From the NCBI GenBank assembly GCA_030490835.1, contig CM059973.1, positions 87,007,641 through 87,071,640 of the forward strand: a stretch of 64,000 nucleotides of DNA, written 5' to 3'. The position numbers and the translations under genes are program-made. This stretch comes from Annona cherimola (taxonomy: Eukaryota; Streptophyta; Magnoliopsida; Magnoliales; Annonaceae). Under the pieces are notes generated by a model. It did not search any database. It had not been told where the DNA came from and saw nothing but the letters and a program-made list of their open reading frames with translations. This document shows positions 61,745 through 64,000 of this stretch, piece after piece (position 1 is the stretch's first letter; the number at the start of each line of letters is the position of its first letter).

Positions 61745-62654
61745 TCATGTGTACTGTAAGGGGAAGTCGGGAGGGGGTGGGACGCTGAGACGCCAGGAGA
61801 CGAAGGGAGAGGAGTCGCCATCGTCGTTGTCGTCTTCGATGAGCCTGAATTCGTTGTTGTTGAAGGCGGGGGAGATGGGTGCTGCCACCCGATGCTGCTG
61901 CGGCTGCGGCGGCGCCGGCGCCGCGAAAGTCCACTGCTGGTGGTGGTTCATCATCATATGCTGCTGAGAATATTGAGATCCCCCGTCCATCGTTGAAGTA
62001 CTAGTTGCACGCCTCTCTTCCTTCTTGTAGCGGATTCCGCATGCATTGCATAACGACTGCAGATGTTTGCATTTGCATTTGCATTGCAACGAAAAATCAC
62101 AATTAATTAAGGTGATGGATGATTGCAGGGCTGATGAATCAGAAAGGAAGAAAAGAAAAGTGCATAAGCAGCAGTAGAGAATGGAAGGGAATCAAATCGA
62201 ACTGAACCTTGGGACCCCTGGGACCATTTCTCCAGAGAGGTGTGGAGGTGGTGTCGCAGTTGGCGCATCGCCGAGTGCTGCTGCTGCTGCTGCTGTATGC
62301 TCCTCCGGACGATCTGCTGCCTCCGCTCTTCTGGGAGGCTGATGAGAATGAGGACGGCTGCTTAGGCTGAAAGATATCCCAGCAGAGGTTGGACATGCAG
62401 GAGGAGGAAGGAAGCGGGCGGTTGTGTTGGGAGATGGTTGTTTCTGTTTGGCGCGTGGATGGCGTGCCGAGAGATAGGGTGCAATCCACCAGAGAAGAGG
62501 ACGAGGCGAATGGGTCGAGAAGATCGGCTGGTGTTTCGTTGATGGGGGTTTTGCTAGGCAGGGGAGAGAAAAGGAAGGAGAAGGAGCTGCTGCCAGCTGG
62601 CGAACCACAAGAGCATGGCCCCAGCATGTTCCCATGGGAGCTGCAACGCTGCAT
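61745..62654 (-). CDS. HAN: GATA zinc-finger transcription factor, HANABA TARANU type
   Basis: Two exons, 62654-62208 and 62056-61745, joined at PK|SLCNAC, give 252 residues. The single class B GATA finger (CANC at 130-133, then 18 residues, then CNAC at 152-155) binds GATA sites and is followed by the basic tail GIRYKKEERR. The N-terminus has GPCSCG (12-17) and the signature SLVDCTLSLGTPSTR (54-68), which together with the finger distinguish HAN/GATA18-19 proteins from other plant GATA factors. The C-terminus keeps FVSWRLSV. Serine runs precede the finger and glutamine/proline stretches follow it. In Arabidopsis HAN patterns shoot meristem, flower-organ boundaries and embryo. Start at 62,654 is the first ATG, preceded by a TC-rich leader. 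The intron is 151 bp. Orthology versus paralogy within the HAN group is not resolved. Confidence 0.94.
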
Positions 62655-64000
62655 GCTGTCTTCTTCTTCTTCTTTTAATTTCTTCTTACCAGGAGGACGA
62701 AATATATTAAGAATCTACTGAGGGGAAAGTGGAGTTTGTTAGCTTGAAGAAGTGGTACGTGAGGAAGGGATGAAACCCAGAAGGGAGTGACTAGTGAGGA
62801 AGCAGCATCAGCAAGGAAGAGCAAGAAGAGAGAGAAAGGGGGGTCTGTATCATGTGGTTGGGGGAGGGCTTCTGTGGCACTTACTTAAAATGCACAGCAG
62901 GCAGCCCCAGCAGCATATGATGCAGCACAACAACAAAGGGGAAAAAAAAACAAAAACAGACAATGTATGTAGGTGGTTGAAAAGCCATAGCATGTAGCAT
63001 GGGAGAAGGTGTACGAGGCAGGCAAGGGGGGGGGGTGGGGTGGTGATCTTGTTGCCTCTCTCTTGTCCAACCCCAAGGCAGGTACTCTTTTTTTTTTTTT
63101 GTGGGCGATCGAGCTGTCCTCCCCAGCTGGGACCCACTCCTCTAAACCCCAATCATTACATGCGTCAAATCACCATCATCTGGATGGTGCCTAGACATGA
63201 TCGGAACTTGCTGATCTAACGGGTGGGCCATGTGGAGTTTCAAATGTGAAAAGATGGACAGTTATTCGCTGTGGGGCCTTGGCTTTGCTTTGAAACCTCA
63301 GAACTGCGTAGAAAAACATCAACAAGTGCCCAAAAGCAATGTATTGTCGGCCAAGCCAATTAAGGAAGAAGTTTTTTTTTTTTTTTTTTTTTAAAGGATA
63401 TAAAAAAGAAGCTGGCTGCAGATGTGGACGACATACATTCATTCTCGTTGATTGATATAGATATTGATATTGAGAGTGGTGATAGATATTGATATATGTA
63501 AATGTATATGTGTTGGTAGTGCATGTTGGTGTGTAGTATAGTTATGGAATAGAGGGAGGCGCACCAAACAATGTGAGTCAGAGGGGCAGATGGGGTGGTC
63601 ATTGGATGGTCAAAAGAACCCACGTGACTCGCGGAACAGTCTTCCAGGATCTGCACTCCCCGATCACGAGGCATAGCCAAGACATGAAACTTGTGTCCGT
63701 ATCCGTATCTTTGCAGCCCCCCCTCCCTCGCTCATCCCCACCCAACAACAAAAACGAGGATCTCAATGTCCCCCCCCCCCTCGCTCTCTCTCTCTCTCTT
63801 CCCCATCCATTCATCATCTCTAGATTCTCTACTGCGCCTACTACTTACTATTGTTTCAATTCACCATTTCACCATAGACACATGTGTACATATACAGCTG
63901 TGCATGGACTGAGTTTTGGGCCAAACACAGCTTGTACTTTTGCACCTGATGGATGGCATGGATCTCATGCATGGGCTTCCCAGGCAACGGTCAGTGTGCT
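62655..64000. other. Upstream region of the HAN-type gene; microsatellites
   Basis: Likely 5' UTR and promoter of the minus-strand GATA gene. A GAAGAA/CTTCTT tract adjoins the ATG at 62,657-62,690. TTAATATATTT (minus strand, about 62,713-62,703) is TATA-like but very close to the ATG. Other contents: G run at 63,028-63,037, T runs at 63,089 and 63,373, a GATATTGATA tract at 63,450-63,500, C run at 63,771 and (CT)n at 63,784-63,799. No second gene is seen. Confidence 0.45.

Noticed and set aside
62192..62635. A 147-codon frame overlapping HAN exon 1 in another frame
   Set aside because: Shadow of the real frame, which carries the zinc finger and the HAN signature.
62703..62713. TTAATATATTT as the HAN TATA box
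   Set aside because: Only about 50 bases from the ATG, too close to be confident; noted in the upstream region but not called.
1..64000. CRISPR arrays, operons, bacterial promoters or prophage
   Set aside because: Nothing of the kind; the window is plant nuclear DNA with spliced genes.

Overview
This is a stretch of nuclear DNA from a flowering plant. The evidence is intron-containing plant genes (a plastid chaperonin with a transit peptide, a pentatricopeptide-repeat gene, a HANABA TARANU-type GATA factor), GT-AG splice sites, very AT-rich intergenic DNA, and several plant transposon classes. I cannot name the species. The mixture of LINEs, tRNA-derived SINEs, foldback MITEs and a very long LTR would suit a non-grass monocot or an early-diverging angiosperm, but that is a guess.

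Layout. (1) 1-2195, minus: the 5' exons of a gene for an FHA-domain AAA-type ATPase that runs off the left edge. (2) 2.2-23.3 kb: no convincing host gene. This part holds degenerate MITEs, a polyA-tailed tRNA-like element (4.68 kb), a decayed L1-type LINE (6.5-10.4 kb, minus) broken by a hAT-type MITE with a perfect 8-bp target duplication, and a full-length tRNA-derived SINE (12.56 kb). (3) 23,380-29,843, plus: a five-exon gene for an organelle-type, circularly permuted RsgA/YjeQ GTPase. (4) 30,458-37,557: probably one solo LTR about 7.1 kb long, with a TATA box followed by an odd T-run/A-run repeat array and interrupted by MITEs. (5) 37.8-38.7 kb: an antisense F-box-like remnant and a 5'-truncated LINE tail. 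(6) 40,557-44,541, minus: all 14 coding exons of the chloroplast chaperonin 60 beta gene (CPN60B). A candidate promoter and 5' UTR exon lie near 50.3 kb, which would make a 5.7-kb leader intron carrying an antisense RTE-type LINE. (7) 50.9-54.7 kb: a 336-bp tandem duplication, a second SINE, and AT-rich DNA. (8) 54.73-55.0 kb, plus: a broken partial copy of the neighbouring PPR gene; 55,556-57,337, minus: the intact single-exon PPR gene itself. (9) 57.6-61.7 kb: foldback MITEs, short tandem duplications and a SINE stub of only a few bases. (10) 61,745-62,654, minus: a two-exon GATA factor of the HAN type, followed by its likely upstream region to the window end.

The host genes are unrelated housekeeping or developmental genes and do not form a pathway. 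RsgA, CPN60B and PPR products usually act in plastids or mitochondria, but in a plant nuclear genome such neighbours are expected by chance. I found no evidence of a new multi-gene system. The most unusual material is in the repeats: two SINE copies whose 5' hairpin differs by paired, compensating substitutions; the giant LTR with its T/A array; a MITE nested within a copy of its own family; and foldback elements that share a core but have different arms.
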